In this document: in pieces, positions 44,890-54,556 of the stretch
Position numbering within the stretch: position 1 is the first letter of the stretch
Layout: each line of letters starts with the position of its first letter
Origin: CAXMQZ01 sp963719055
Lineage (GTDB): Bacteria; Acidobacteriota; Thermoanaerobaculia; Multivoradales; JAHEKO01
Assembly (NCBI GenBank): GCA_963719055.1
Contig: CAVRAU010000027.1
Span: forward strand, 248,001-312,000
Length of the DNA stretch: 64,000 bases
Direction of reading: 5' to 3'
Notes under the pieces: model-generated
The model's database searches: none
What the model was told of the DNA's origin: nothing
The model's input: the letters and a program-made list of their open reading frames with translations, nothing else
Translations under genes and position numbers: made by a program

Positions 44890-45000
44890 TTGCTGTCCTA
44901 CTCGAGTGTTCCGTGTTCGGTCTCGAACGAAACATCCACAGGAGGAGACTCCCTCAGGCTTGCGGTATCCCGGACCCTGCCAAGAGTTGCGCAGAACCGG

Positions 45001-47384
45001 CTATAAGGTCGGAGCTACCTCTTCTTGGGCGAAGGCCTCGATGGTATCTCCAGGTTTGACGTCCTGATAACGCTCGAGACGAATTCCACAATCGAATCCC
45101 GCTCGGACCTCGCTCGCATCGTCCTTGAAACGCCGAAGCGAGGCGATCTTGCCTTCGAATACGACGATATTGTCACGCAGCAGCCTCACCGAAGCGCTGC
45201 GTGGGATGACTCCCTCGATGACGTGGCAACCGGCGACCGTGCCGATTTTGGGTACACCGAAGATCTCGCGGACCTCGGCACGGCCCTTGGCGACTTCCAC
45301 GAATTCAGGCTCGAGAAGACCGGTCATGGCCTTCCTGATCTCGTCGCTGAGCTCATAGATGACCGTGTGCAGGCGGATGTCCACCTCTTCCTTGTCTGCG
45401 AGCTCGACGGCCATGCGTTCGGGGCGAACGTTGAAGCCCACGACTATGGCGCCGGATGCAGAAGCCAGAATCACGTCGTTGGTGGTGATGGCGCCGACAC
45501 CAGAGAGAATGACCTGGAGTTTCACCTGGTCGGTAGAGAGCTTGCCGAGGGTATCTTTGAGCACCTCCACAGAACCTTGGACGTCTCCCTTGAGAACGAT
45601 CGGCAGCTCTTTGATCTCGCCTTCCTTGATCTGATCGAAAAGCTGTTCCAGGGACACTCTGCCGACCGTCGGAGCCAGGTCTTTCTGACGTTGCTCTTCG
45701 TGGCGAAACTCGGCGATGCCGCGCGCCTTGGACTCATCGCCCACCACCTGAAAAAGGTCTCCAGCGTCGGGAACCTCGCCGAAACCGGCGACCTCGATGG
45801 GGGTTGCCGGGCCGGCGGTCGCGATCTTCTCGCCGAGGTCGTCGATCATGGAACGAACTCGACCCCACGTAGCACCGGAGACAAAGATATCTCCGATTCC
45901 GATAGTGCCGTCTTGGACCAATACGGTGCCGACAATCCCGCGGCCGGGTTCCTTACGGGCTTCGAGAACGACGCCTTGGGCCGGCAAATCGGGTGTGGCC
46001 TTCAGATCGAGGATCTCCGCGGTCAGAAGAATCATCTCGAGAAGCTCGGAGATGCCTTCTCCTTTGAGAGCGGAGAGCGCTACCGAAACGGTGTCCCCAC
46101 CCCAGTCCTCGACGGTGAGTTCCTGCTCGGCGAGCTCCTTCTTGACGCGATCCGGGTTGGCGTCGTTCTTGTCGATCTTGTTGATGGCGACGAGGATGGG
46201 AACGCCTGCAGCCCGGGCGTGATTGAGAGCTTCGATGGTCTGCGGCATGACGCCGTCATCGGCTGCCACGACCAGCACCACGATGTCCGTCACCTTGGCG
46301 CCGCGGGCACGCATCGTAGTAAAGGCTTCGTGCCCGGGTGTATCCACAAAGGTGATCTGCTTGTCTGTTCACTTCGACCTGATAGGCGCCGATGTGCTGA
46401 GTGATGCCGCCGAACTCGCTTTCGGTGATCTTCGAGGAGCGAATGGCATCGAGAAGAGTCGTCTTGCCATGGTCTACATGCCCCATGATGGTGACCACCG
46501 GGGCGCGCAGTTCGTTGCCGGCGCCCTCCTTGCTGTCGCGTTCCTGCTCCTGCTGGAGCTGCACCTCTTCTTCGAAAGTCACGATCGTGGCTTCCAGACC
46601 GAGCGATTCAGCCACTTCCAAGGCCAGATCGGCTTCGATCACGTGGTTGATCGTTGCCATGATGCCTTGTTTGAGCAGCACCTTGATGAGGTCTTTGGCC
46701 TTGACTCCGAGCTTGTCGGCGAATTCCCGAACGGTCATGCCCTCTGAGAGCGTGATGGGAGCTTCGGGGGCCGCGACCTTGAAGGGGAGCACGCGGCCGG
46801 TATCGATGGTTTTCAGTTTCTTCCGCTCGGCGCGGCGTTCACTGCGGCTGGGACCGATCTCCTCAGGGATCAAGTCGGTCTTGGCCTGCTTGGTGTCGAC
46901 CGCCGCGGTGTCCAGCTGCGCCGCGTCTTTGGCCCCAGCGGCCACTTGCCTGGGTTTTCGTGGTGGGCGGCGCCTCGACGGGAGCTGTGGTCTGCGCCGC
47001 GGCCTCGGTCGGGGGTGCCACCGATGGCTCGTCGACGGTCGCCGGTTTGGGTGGCTCGGTGGTGGGGATCGTCTTGATCCGCGGCTCTACCTTCTGGATC
47101 AAAGGGCGCCGTCGCTGTGGACGTAGCGGGTTGGGCGGCATCCGTCGATGCGGAGGGCGACGCCGAGCAGATGGCGCGGTGGCCTTGGCCTCCTCGTCAC
47201 GGAGGATGACCTCGCGCGGCTGCGGTAGTCGTTTGCCCTCCAGGATGGCCTGGATGACGCTGGTGTCGATCTGGGCGTTTTCCTCATCGTCGACACGGAC
47301 ACCAATAGACTTGAGCTTGAACAGGAGATCCTGTTCGGGCACTCCCATCTTCTGTGCCAGATCCTTGACTCGAATCTTCCCCAT
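45001..47384 (-). CDS. infB: Translation initiation factor IF-2, two frame breaks
   Basis: About 794 residues once corrected. IF-2 places fMet-tRNA on the 30S subunit with GTP. N-terminal IF2N domain (KIRVKDLAQKMGVPEQDLL), a Pro/Ala/Thr-rich spacer, a second IF2N domain (MTVREFADKLGVKAKDLIKVL), the G domain (TIMGHVDHGKTTLLDAI, VDTPGHEAF, NKID) and the C-terminal beta-barrels binding fMet-tRNA. The frame changes near 46945 (TQA to VAAGAKD) and near 46363 (VEVNR to KQITFVDTPG); both need only one base removed. IF-2 is essential, so these are surely read errors. Downstream of nusA by 35 bases. Confidence 0.93.
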
Positions 47385-47419
47385 GAAATCCCGCGCTCCT
47401 CAGGTATCCTCGTTCGACC

Positions 47420-48953
47420 CTATTCCTTGTCCTGAGCTGGGAGCTCCGCCGCGGCGCTCTCTACCAGCTCGGTGGCTTCGCCTTGCTCCGCCTCTTCGGG
47501 CGTGTCCCGTGCTTCCGCCTCTTCCAGAGCACGGCTCAGCGCCGCCATGAAGTCGTCACCCTCGTGGGCCAATGTCGAGGCGAGATCACCCTCGGCCGCG
47601 TCATCCGAGGCGACCTCGGGCTGGCTCTCAGTGAGGGGTGTCTGCTGAATCTTCTCGGCCCAGGCGACAATGGCTCTGGCGGTCTTGGGCCCTACTCCCT
47701 CGACAGCCTCCAACGCCTTCGGCCCGGCCTCCACGACAGCCTCGGGGGACGTGAATCCTGCTTCTTGGAGTTTGATTGCCGGTCTTGGCCCCCACTCCGG
47801 GCGCGAGGGTGATGTCGAAACCGGCGGTCTCGAGCATCGCCGGCTCGTCGCTGATCGCGTCCTGCAGCATCCGCGCCAGAGCACCGGAGACCTCGTCCTT
47901 GACGTCCGTCTCGCTCTTGATGTCGATCCGAGAGTTGAGAAGCTCGGACGCCAGGCGAACATTCTGACCCCGTTTGCCGATGGCTAGCGACAGCTGCTCA
48001 TCCTCCACGATCACATCGAGATGCGGGTGCTCACCGTGGTGAGTCACCGAGACCCGGGTAATCCTCGCCGGCGCCAGGGCGCTCTGTGCAAACGTCACCA
48101 GATCTTCGCTGTACTCGATGATGTCGATCTTCTCACCGCGGAGCTCGCGAATGATGGATTGGACCCGCGAACCCTTCATCCCGACGCAGGCGCCGACGGG
48201 ATCGACATCGCGTTCGCGACTGATGACCGCCACCTTGGCCCGTTCCCCCGGGGCACGGACAGCGGCCTTGATCTGAACGGTCCCGTCATAGATCTCGGGA
48301 ACCTCCATCTCAAAGAGCTTGACCAGCAAACGGGGATCAGTGCGGGAGAGAACGACCTGCGGGCCCTTTGGCTGCTGGTGGACCTCGATGATGACGGCAC
48401 GGATTCTCTCGCCCTGGCTGTAGCGTTCGTGGCGGGCCTGTTCGCCACGCGGTACCGCCGCTTCTGTTCGACCGAGATCCACGATGATGTCACCACGCTC
48501 GAACCTTTTGACCGTGCCGTTCAGCACCTCACCCACGCGATCGATGAACTCGTTGTAGACCTTTTCGCGCTCGGCTTCTCGGATTCGTTGGTAAAGAACC
48601 TGTTTCGCGGACTGCGCAGCGATTCGACCCAGACCCTCGGTGGAGATGGGGATATGGATCTCATCCCCGATCTGAGCATCGGCTTGATGGTCCTGAGCCT
48701 CCTCCAGGGTCCACTGAGCGAGGGGATCTTCAATCTCCTCGGCCACGGTCTTGACGATAAAGGCGTCGAACGTTCCCGTTTCAGCGTCGAAGGTCGAACG
48801 GACCGGTGCCTTGATCCGGTGCTGTTTCTTGGCTGCCGAGGCCATTGCGTCTTCCAGCGCACTGATCCAGCGCTCGAAATCGATGTCCTTCTCCCGGGCG
48901 ACCTGCTTGAGGACTTCACCGAGGTTGTTTTCTACCGGACGTGCTTGTGCCAT
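47420..48953 (-). CDS. nusA: Transcription termination/antitermination factor NusA, one frame break
   Basis: About 510 residues once corrected. Binds RNA polymerase and controls pausing, termination and antitermination. An N-terminal RNAP-binding domain (first ~125 residues), S1 (GTVKRFERGDIIVDLG), two KH domains (VGACVGMKGSRVQSIIREL and LAIGKRGQNVRLASEL) and a C-terminal helix-hairpin-helix region (GVGPKTARAIVAWAEKI) with an acidic tail. The break is near 47780, one extra G between GAKT and AIKLQEAG. NusA is indispensable in most bacteria, so an error is the likely cause. Confidence 0.93.
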
Positions 48954-48965
48954 GACGGTTGCTTC

Positions 48966-49430
48966 CTAAATCTCAGGCTCGAGACGAGCCAACAGGATGT
49001 TCTTCAAATTGATTCTATAGGTGTCGAGTCCCTGGGATGCCACCAAGACGATCTCATGCAGCTCCGGCGAGTACTCCGAAAGCAAGCCAACCACCGTCTT
49101 CTTGTGTGTCATCTCTGGGTCCTTCCAAGTCACCCGAACGCTACTACCATTGAACTTCTCATAGTCCTGCTCGCTATAGAATTTCCGATCCAGGCCGGGA
49201 GAAGAGACCTCCAGAACATACCGGCCGGGACCGAAGTCCTCTACGTCGAGCAGTGCCGAAACCTGCCTCGACACCATCTGGCAATCTTCCAACGTCACAC
49301 CTTGCGGTCGATCGATGACCAGACGCAACACACCACCTATGAACTGAGATTCGAGCAGTTCGCAACCGGTGTCTTCGGCAATCGCCGCACACTCCTGTCG
49401 GATCTTCTCGCTCAGCTCGGCCTGGCTCAT
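48966..49430 (-). CDS. rimP: Ribosome maturation factor RimP
   Basis: 154 residues from ATG 49430. RimP acts early in 30S assembly. First domain: LRLVIDRPQGVTLEDCQMVSRQVSALLDV and the strongly conserved YVLEVSSPGLDRKF; the second is an Sm-like barrel (VRVTWKDPEMTHKKTVVGLL). First gene of the nusA-infB operon, 12 bases before nusA. There is no good ribosome-binding site at its ATG; the leader upstream contains a terminator hairpin, so expression may be conditional. Confidence 0.94.
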   Translation of the reverse strand: MSQAELSEKIRQECAAIAEDTGCELLESQFIGGVLRLVIDRPQGVTLEDCQMVSRQVSALLDVEDFGPGRYVLEVSSPGLDRKFYSEQDYEKFNGSSVRVTWKDPEMTHKKTVVGLLSEYSPELHEIVLVASQGLDTYRINLKNILLARLEPEI

Positions 49431-49464
49431 GAGGTTCGAGGCTTCAAACCGCTTTTTGGGCAAC

Positions 49465-49494
49465 AAAAAAAGTGAGTGAAACACCCACTCACTT
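49465..49494 (-). terminator. Intrinsic terminator in the rimP-nusA-infB leader
   Basis: Read on the minus strand: a perfect 9-base stem (AAGTGAGTG with CACTCACTT), 7-base loop, followed by a run of seven Ts. It lies about 20 bases after the predicted start of transcription and 35 bases before rimP. The flanks GGGCGAC and GTTGCCC can also pair around it. A terminator between promoter and first gene is the layout of an attenuator. Confidence 0.75.
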
Positions 49495-49520
49495 CGTCGC
49501 CCTTCGAAGCCAGCGTGGGC

Positions 49521-49550
49521 AGTATAGTGCAAGGTCAACCCTGGTTGCAA
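49521..49550 (-). promoter_or_regulatory. Promoter of the rimP-nusA-infB operon
   Basis: On the minus strand TTGCAA (49550-49545) and TATACT (49526-49521) are 18 bases apart, giving a start near 49514. This would make an 85-base leader carrying the terminator hairpin before rimP. Confidence 0.55.
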
Positions 49551-49669
49551 GCCAATCGCCAGAAGTGACTGATGGGGTGCATGAGGACCGCCATATTGGC
49601 ACTGCAGGGGGAATACGATGGAGACTCCAGCAAGTGCTGACACGCCTGCGATGCTGGCAAGAGGTTTGC

Positions 49670-49698
49670 TTGACAAGCGGGTGCAAGGCGCACACGAT
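49670..49698 (+). promoter_or_regulatory. Possible htrA promoter (TTGACA-17-CACGAT)
   Basis: A perfect -35 TTGACA at 49670-49675 with a poor -10 (CACGAT, 49693-49698) at 17 bases. It lies 29 bases before the htrA ATG, and GGAG follows at 49711. It does not look like a sigma-E site. The remaining sequence from 49551 to 49669 shows nothing I can name. Confidence 0.35.
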
Positions 49699-49727
49699 TG
49701 GCCTTCGAAAGGAGCTATGTACCTGAT

Positions 49728-51245
49728 ATGACCCACAATCTGAAACGAAAATTCCTGACCCTGGCGGTGATATTTGGAGCCATGGTGTTTGGCATGGTCA
49801 TCGCCGGCGGCTTGGATCTCACACCCGTGAGTATCAGCGCACCCGACGATCCTGATCCACAACCGGTAGCCTGTTCAGCCCACCAGCTGCCGGAGCCCTT
49901 CCCAGCTTCGCCGATCTGGCCGAGCTGGTTTCGCCTGCCGTTGTGACGATCGAAGCGTCGACGTTCGAGACCTCGGGTCGGCGGGGCGCCGTGGATCCCT
50001 TCGAGTTCTTCTTTGGCCCGCGGCGACGGGATGAGCCACAGCGCGATGATGACGAGGAGTTCCGACAGGAATCCGGCGGCAGTGGGTTCCTGGTCAGCGC
50101 GGATGGATACGTCGTGACCAACAATCACGTGATCCGGGGCGCCGAGGAGGTCCGCGTGCGGATGGGCGACCAGCTCTATGACGCGAAGCTGAAGGGCGCC
50201 GACGCGGCCACCGATCTCGCAGTGCTGAAGATCGATGCCGGCAAGGATCTGCCTTATCTTCTTCTAGGAGACAGCGACCAGCTGCGTGCCGGGGATTGGG
50301 TGATGGCCATCGGCAGCCCCCTCGATCTCGCCAATACCGTCACTGTTGGCGTCGTCAGCGCCAAAGGGCGACGTATCGGCATCAGTCAGGAGACGAGCTC
50401 CTTCGAAAGCTTCATCCAAACCGATGCCGCGATCAATTTCGGTAACTCGGGGGGGCCACTCGTCAGCCTCTCCGGTCAGGTCGTGGGTATCAACACCGCC
50501 ATTAACTGGGGTTCGGAGAATATCGGCTTTGCCGTCCCGGTGAATGTTCTGCGACAGGTCCTGCCGCAACTTCGTGACGAGGGGCGAGTGCGTCGGGGAT
50601 ATCTAGGTGTCTCGGTCTCGGATCTGACCCCCCGTGCCGCCGAGGCCTTCGGGCTGGATTCCACCGATGGAGCCATGGTGAACCAGGTGCAACCGGGTCA
50701 GCCGGCGGAAAAGGCCGGTCTCGTGCACGGTGATGTGATTCTCGAGGTCGATGGCCAGGGGGTATCCAATACCCGCGAGCTCATCGACTACGTCTCCAAG
50801 CAGAATCCCGAGGCCACCGTCGAGGTGGAGATCCTTCGTGACGGCAAGCGGATCAAGAAATCTGTGGAATTGGCAGAGCGCCCTTCCGCTGCGGGGACGG
50901 AACCGGAGTCCGAGGAGCCCGACGGAGCGCGGAATCGAATGGTTGGGTCTGCGCTATCAGAACATCACCCCAGGCCTGCGCCAGACTCATGGTCTGCCCG
51001 AGGATGCCGTCGGGGTGTGGATTACCGAGGTCTCACCGCGTAGCCCGCTCTATGAAGAGGGGGTCCGAGCGGGGGAGATCATCAGCTTGATCACCGAAGT
51101 CAACGGCGTGGATGTGGAAGACGTGGAGGAGTTCGAGAACCTCGTTCGGCAGGCCGAATCCGGCTCGCGTCTGCGGATCTACATTCGACGATTCGCACGC
51201 GGGCAGGAGGCTCAGCCCCTCTTTGTGTTCCCGGCTGTGCCCTGA
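49728..51245 (+). CDS. HtrA/DegP-type periplasmic serine protease, two frame breaks
   Basis: About 505 residues once corrected. An N-terminal membrane anchor or signal (LTLAVIFGAMVFGMVIAGG), then the trypsin-like domain with His in VVTNNHVIRG, Asp in ATDLAVLKID and Ser in INFGNSGGPLVS, and two PDZ domains (RRGYLGVSVSDL and GLRYQNITPGL onward). Breaks: near 49897 one C is missing (LPEP to LPSFADLAELVSPAVV), and near 50919 one C is extra (SEEP to TERGIEWLG). It degrades misfolded envelope proteins; the two PDZ domains point to DegP/DegQ. Followed by a strong terminator, so it is a single-gene unit. Confidence 0.9.
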
Positions 51246-51267
51246 GTCGACTCTCGAGTTTTCAACG

Positions 51268-51300
51268 AGCGGACCGCCCCTCTCGGGCGGTCCGCTTTTT
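51268..51300 (+). terminator. Intrinsic terminator after htrA
   Basis: A perfect 12-base stem AGCGGACCGCCC / GGGCGGTCCGCT with a 5-base loop (CTCTC), followed by a run of Ts ending at 51300. It isolates htrA from the response-regulator gene. Confidence 0.9.
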
Positions 51301-51337
51301 CGTGTAGCCGGAAGACACACCACGGCAGGGTCCGGGA

Positions 51338-51343
51338 TAGACT
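51338..51343 (+). promoter_or_regulatory. -10 box, probable leaderless promoter of the NtrX-like gene
   Basis: TAGACT ends 9 bases before the ATG at 51353 and no ribosome-binding site is present. As the htrA terminator lies just upstream, a promoter is required in this gap. No clear -35. Confidence 0.4.
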
Positions 51344-51352
51344 CCTCAGACG

Positions 51353-52743
51353 ATGGCCAAGAAGAGCGACAGGAACACCCAAGGAACCGTCCTGGTGGTG
51401 GACGATGAGAAGGCGATCCGGGACAGTCTGCGAATGGTTCTGGAGTACGAAGGATATCGCGTCCTGGAGGCTGCCAGTGGTGACGAAGCCTTGGCAGCGG
51501 CTCGGCGGTCCTCACCTCATGCCATCCTGTTGGACATCAAGATGCCTGAGATGGATGGTCTGGAGGTGCTGGGATCCCTGCGTGAGCGCGGCTATGAGAT
51601 GCCGGTGATCGTGGTGACCGGTCACGGTGACATCGATACGGCCATCGAGGCCACCAAGAAGGGGGCCTTCGATTTCTTCGAGAAGCCCCTGCAGCGAGAC
51701 CGGGTGCTGTTGAGTCTGCGCAACGCGCTGGAAAGCTATCGCTTGCAGCAGGAGAGCGGTGCGCTGCGCAATCGACCCGATGAGCTGATTGGCTCCTCCA
51801 GGGCCTTGCGGAGACTGAGGGAGACGATTGCCAAAGCCGCCCCGGCGAACGCGACGGTGCTGATCGTTGGCGAAAGCGGCACGGGAAAGGAATTGGTCGC
51901 TCGCGCTCTTCACCGTCAAAGTGCCCGGTCCCAGCAACCCCTGATCCAGGTGAATTGCGCCGCGATCCCAGAGGAGCTGATCGAGTCCGAGCTGTTTGGG
52001 CATGAGAAAGGTAGCTTTACCGGGGCGGTCAGAAAACAGGCGGGGAAATTCGTCCTGGCGGACACCGGCACAATCTTTCTCGATGAGATTGGAGACATGT
52101 CAGCTCGCACCCAGGCCAAGGTCCTGCGAGTCCTGCAGAGCGGCGAAGTGGAACCCGTCGGGGCCCAGCAGATCGCCGAGGTGGACGTGCGGGTGATCGC
52201 CGCTACCAATCGGCTCCTCGATGAAGAGATGGCCGAGGGCAGATTCCGCGAGGACCTCTTCTACCGTTTGAATGTGATTCCCATTCAGACACCGGCCTTG
52301 CGGGAGCATCTCGAGGATATCCCCGAGCTGGTGGACTATTTCGTCCGGCGCTATGCGACTATCAACAACTGCCGGCAGAAGGAGTTTTCGGACAGGAGCG
52401 ATCGCTTTCCTGAAAGGTCTGCCTTGGAAAGGCAATGTTCGGGAATTGAAGAATGTGATCGAGAGGGTGTTGATCCTCAGCTCGGAGTCGGAGATTACCG
52501 AGAAGGAGCTGGAACAGAGTGTCGGTGGCGGACGCCGAGATCTGACCTCTGTCGTCGCCACGGCTCAGACCCTCAAGGAGTTTCGAGAGGTAGCGGAGCG
52601 CTTCTTCTTGATCGAGCAACTGGATCGCCACGAGTGGAATGTGACGCGTACCGCACGAGTCGATCGGCACTCCCCGTAGCAACCTGTACAAGAAGATGGA
52701 GCAGTACGGGATCCAACGACAGGTCGTCGGCGATGACAGCTGA
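51353..52743 (+). CDS. Sigma-54-dependent response regulator (NtrC/NtrX-like), two frame breaks
   Basis: About 463 residues once corrected. Receiver domain (phospho-Asp in ILLDIKMPEMDGL, then VVTGHGD and FFEKPL), an AAA+ domain with GESGTGKELVARAL, the sigma-54 contact loop as GSFTGA (the NtrX form of GAFTGA), DEIGDMS and GNVRELKNVIERVL, and a Fis-type helix-turn-helix (WNVTRTAESIGTPRSNLYKKM). Breaks near 52394 and 52655, one extra base each. The corrected frame ends at TGA 52741, overlapping the pyrE ATG. The uncorrected first frame runs on through pyrE, an artefact. No histidine kinase is adjacent. Confidence 0.9.
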
Positions 52744-53314
52744 GCTCATGGACCTCGAACGCTGGTTGGCAGAGACCGGTGCCCTGAAAAGGGGACATTT
52801 TCAACTGTCGTCCGGACTGCACTCGCCCGCCTATGTCCAGTGCGCCTTGCTCTTGGAGCACCCGGACAGGGCGAGTCGAATCGGGGCAGAGCTGGCGCGG
52901 CGAGTGGCCGGGGTGCAGGCGCAGTCGGTTCTGTCGCCGGCGATGGGTGGACTGATCATCGGCTACACCGTGGCGGCAGCTCTGGGCGGACCTTTTCGAT
53001 TTGTCGAGAGAGTGGCTGGGAAGATGACATTGCGAAGGGGATTCTCCTTGCGGCAGGGGGAGCGACTCGTGATCGTGGAGGATGTGGTGACAACGGGAAA
53101 GTCCACACTCGAAGCCATCGCGGTGGCCGAGGAACAGGGTGCCGTGATCGGTGCCGTCGCTTCGATCCTCGATCGCACGGAGGGCAAGGACCCCTTCGAA
53201 GTGCCCTTCTTCAGTCTGCTGGACTTGGTTCTGCCAACTTTCGCCCCAGAGGACTGTCCTCTATGTCTGGCCGGAGAGGAAATCGACAAGCCGGGCAGTC
53301 GACCTGTTCCTTGA
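52733..53314 (+). CDS. pyrE: Orotate phosphoribosyltransferase
   Basis: 193 residues from ATG 52733, inside the end of the regulator gene. Transfers phosphoribose from PRPP to orotate in pyrimidine synthesis. The substrate loop GALKRGHFQLSSGLHSPAYVQ, the flexible loop ERVAGKMTLRRGF and the PRPP-binding IVEDVVTTGKST (about 117) are all present. A C-terminal CPLCLAG could hold metal, as in some thermophile-type PyrE. An open frame continues far upstream, but that belongs to the regulator. Confidence 0.93.
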   Translation: MTAELMDLERWLAETGALKRGHFQLSSGLHSPAYVQCALLLEHPDRASRIGAELARRVAGVQAQSVLSPAMGGLIIGYTVAAALGGPFRFVERVAGKMTLRRGFSLRQGERLVIVEDVVTTGKSTLEAIAVAEEQGAVIGAVASILDRTEGKDPFEVPFFSLLDLVLPTFAPEDCPLCLAGEEIDKPGSRPVP

Positions 53315-53340
53315 CCCTTTAGTGCGCTCGTTGTTAGCAT
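53311..53340 (+). promoter_or_regulatory. Promoter of the acyl-CoA dehydrogenase pair (TTGACC-18-TAGCAT)
   Basis: TTGACC (53311-53316) lies across the pyrE stop codon and TAGCAT (53335-53340) is 18 bases further. It leaves a leader of about 55 bases before the ATG at 53401, with GGTGAA as ribosome-binding site. Confidence 0.4.
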
Positions 53341-53400
53341 CGCGAGCGGCCGTTTGCGCTGATCCAACCACGGATCAGGGACAACATTCCCGGTGAAATC

Positions 53401-54546
53401 ATGCGAATCGAACTGAATGAAGAGCAGAAGCTCCTGCGCGATTCCGTCCGCGAGTTCGCGGAGGAAGAGGTGCGACCCAACGCCAAGGAAATCGATACCA
53501 GCGGCGAGTTCCCAGAGGACTTCTTTCACCAGGCAGGAGAGCTCGGCCTGGCGGGAGTCGCGATCCCCGAGGAATATGGCGGCGCTGGAATGGATACCCT
53601 GGCCTACACCCTGGTGATCGAGGAGATCAGCCGCATTTGCGGCAGCAGCGGTGTGATCTTGTCGGTGAACAACTCCCTCGTCTGCGACCCGCTGTTGAAG
53701 TTCGGTACGGAAGAGCAGAAGCAGGAATTCCTCAGGCCTCTCGCCGGTGGATCGAAGCTGGGGTGTTTCGCTCTGACAGAACCGGAGGCGGGTAGCGATC
53801 CAGCGGCGATCCGAACCTCGGCGACCCGTGATGGTGATGCCTACGTCCTCAACGGGAACAAGTTGTTCATCACCAACGGAACCCATGCGGACATCGCTAT
53901 CGTCTTTGCGACGGTGAATCCCGAGCTCCGACACAAGGGCATCACGGCCTTCATCGTGCCCGCCGACTCATCGGGCTACACTCGGGGCGCCCACGAGTAC
54001 AAGCTCGGAGTCAACGCTTCCGGTACGACAGAGCTGGCATTCGAAGATCTGAAGGTGCCGGCGAGTCATCGCCTGGGGGAAGAAGGTGAAGGTTTCAAGA
54101 TCGCCATGCAGACCCTGGATGCGGGACGGGTCGGGATTGCTGCGCAGGCGGTGGGAATCGCCCAAGGGGCCTTCGAGGAGGCCTTGGCCTATAGTCAGGA
54201 GCGACAGCAGTTCGGCAAACCGATCTCCGATTTCCAGGCGATTCAGTTCTATCTGGCTGATATGTCCACCGAGTTGGACGCCGCCCGACTGCTGACCTGG
54301 AAGGCGGCCTGGGCCAAGGATCATCAAAAACGCTACAGTCTGGAGGCCTGCCAGGCGAAGCTGTTTGCATCCGAGATGGCGCAGAAGGTCACCACTCTGG
54401 CTCTGCAGATTCACGGCGGCTACGGGTACATCCGTGAGTACAACGTGGAGAGGTACTTTCGAGACGCACGGATCACTGAAATCTACGAGGGCACCAGCGA
54501 GATCCAGAAGATGGTGATTGCCAACTGGATACTCGACCGCGCCTAG
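53401..54546 (+). CDS. Acyl-CoA dehydrogenase (short-chain type)
   Basis: 381 residues; oxidises an acyl-CoA to the 2-enoyl-CoA with FAD, passing electrons to ETF. Family motifs: PEEYGGAGMD, the FAD/substrate strand CFALTEPEAGSDPAA, FITNGTHADI, RQQFGKPISDFQAIQF and QIHGGYGYIREYNVERYFRDARI, then the catalytic base in IYEGTSEIQ. The Glu sits just before the GTSE segment, as in short-chain (butyryl) enzymes. Followed by a second, paralogous dehydrogenase after 10 bases. Confidence 0.93.
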   Translation: MRIELNEEQKLLRDSVREFAEEEVRPNAKEIDTSGEFPEDFFHQAGELGLAGVAIPEEYGGAGMDTLAYTLVIEEISRICGSSGVILSVNNSLVCDPLLKFGTEEQKQEFLRPLAGGSKLGCFALTEPEAGSDPAAIRTSATRDGDAYVLNGNKLFITNGTHADIAIVFATVNPELRHKGITAFIVPADSSGYTRGAHEYKLGVNASGTTELAFEDLKVPASHRLGEEGEGFKIAMQTLDAGRVGIAAQAVGIAQGAFEEALAYSQERQQFGKPISDFQAIQFYLADMSTELDAARLLTWKAAWAKDHQKRYSLEACQAKLFASEMAQKVTTLALQIHGGYGYIREYNVERYFRDARITEIYEGTSEIQKMVIANWILDRA

Positions 54547-54556
54547 AGACGGTTCT

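Noticed and set aside
45025..46404. Plus-strand open frame of 459 codons
   Set aside because: Wholly antisense to infB, which has full family motifs; G+C-driven shadow.
48021..49475. Plus-strand open frame of 484 codons
   Set aside because: Antisense to nusA and rimP, with no recognisable domain.
51353..53314. Apparent fusion of an NtrC-type regulator with PyrE
   Set aside because: The segment between them is out-of-frame regulator sequence; correcting two one-base errors gives a normal HTH end at 52743 and a separate pyrE start at 52733.
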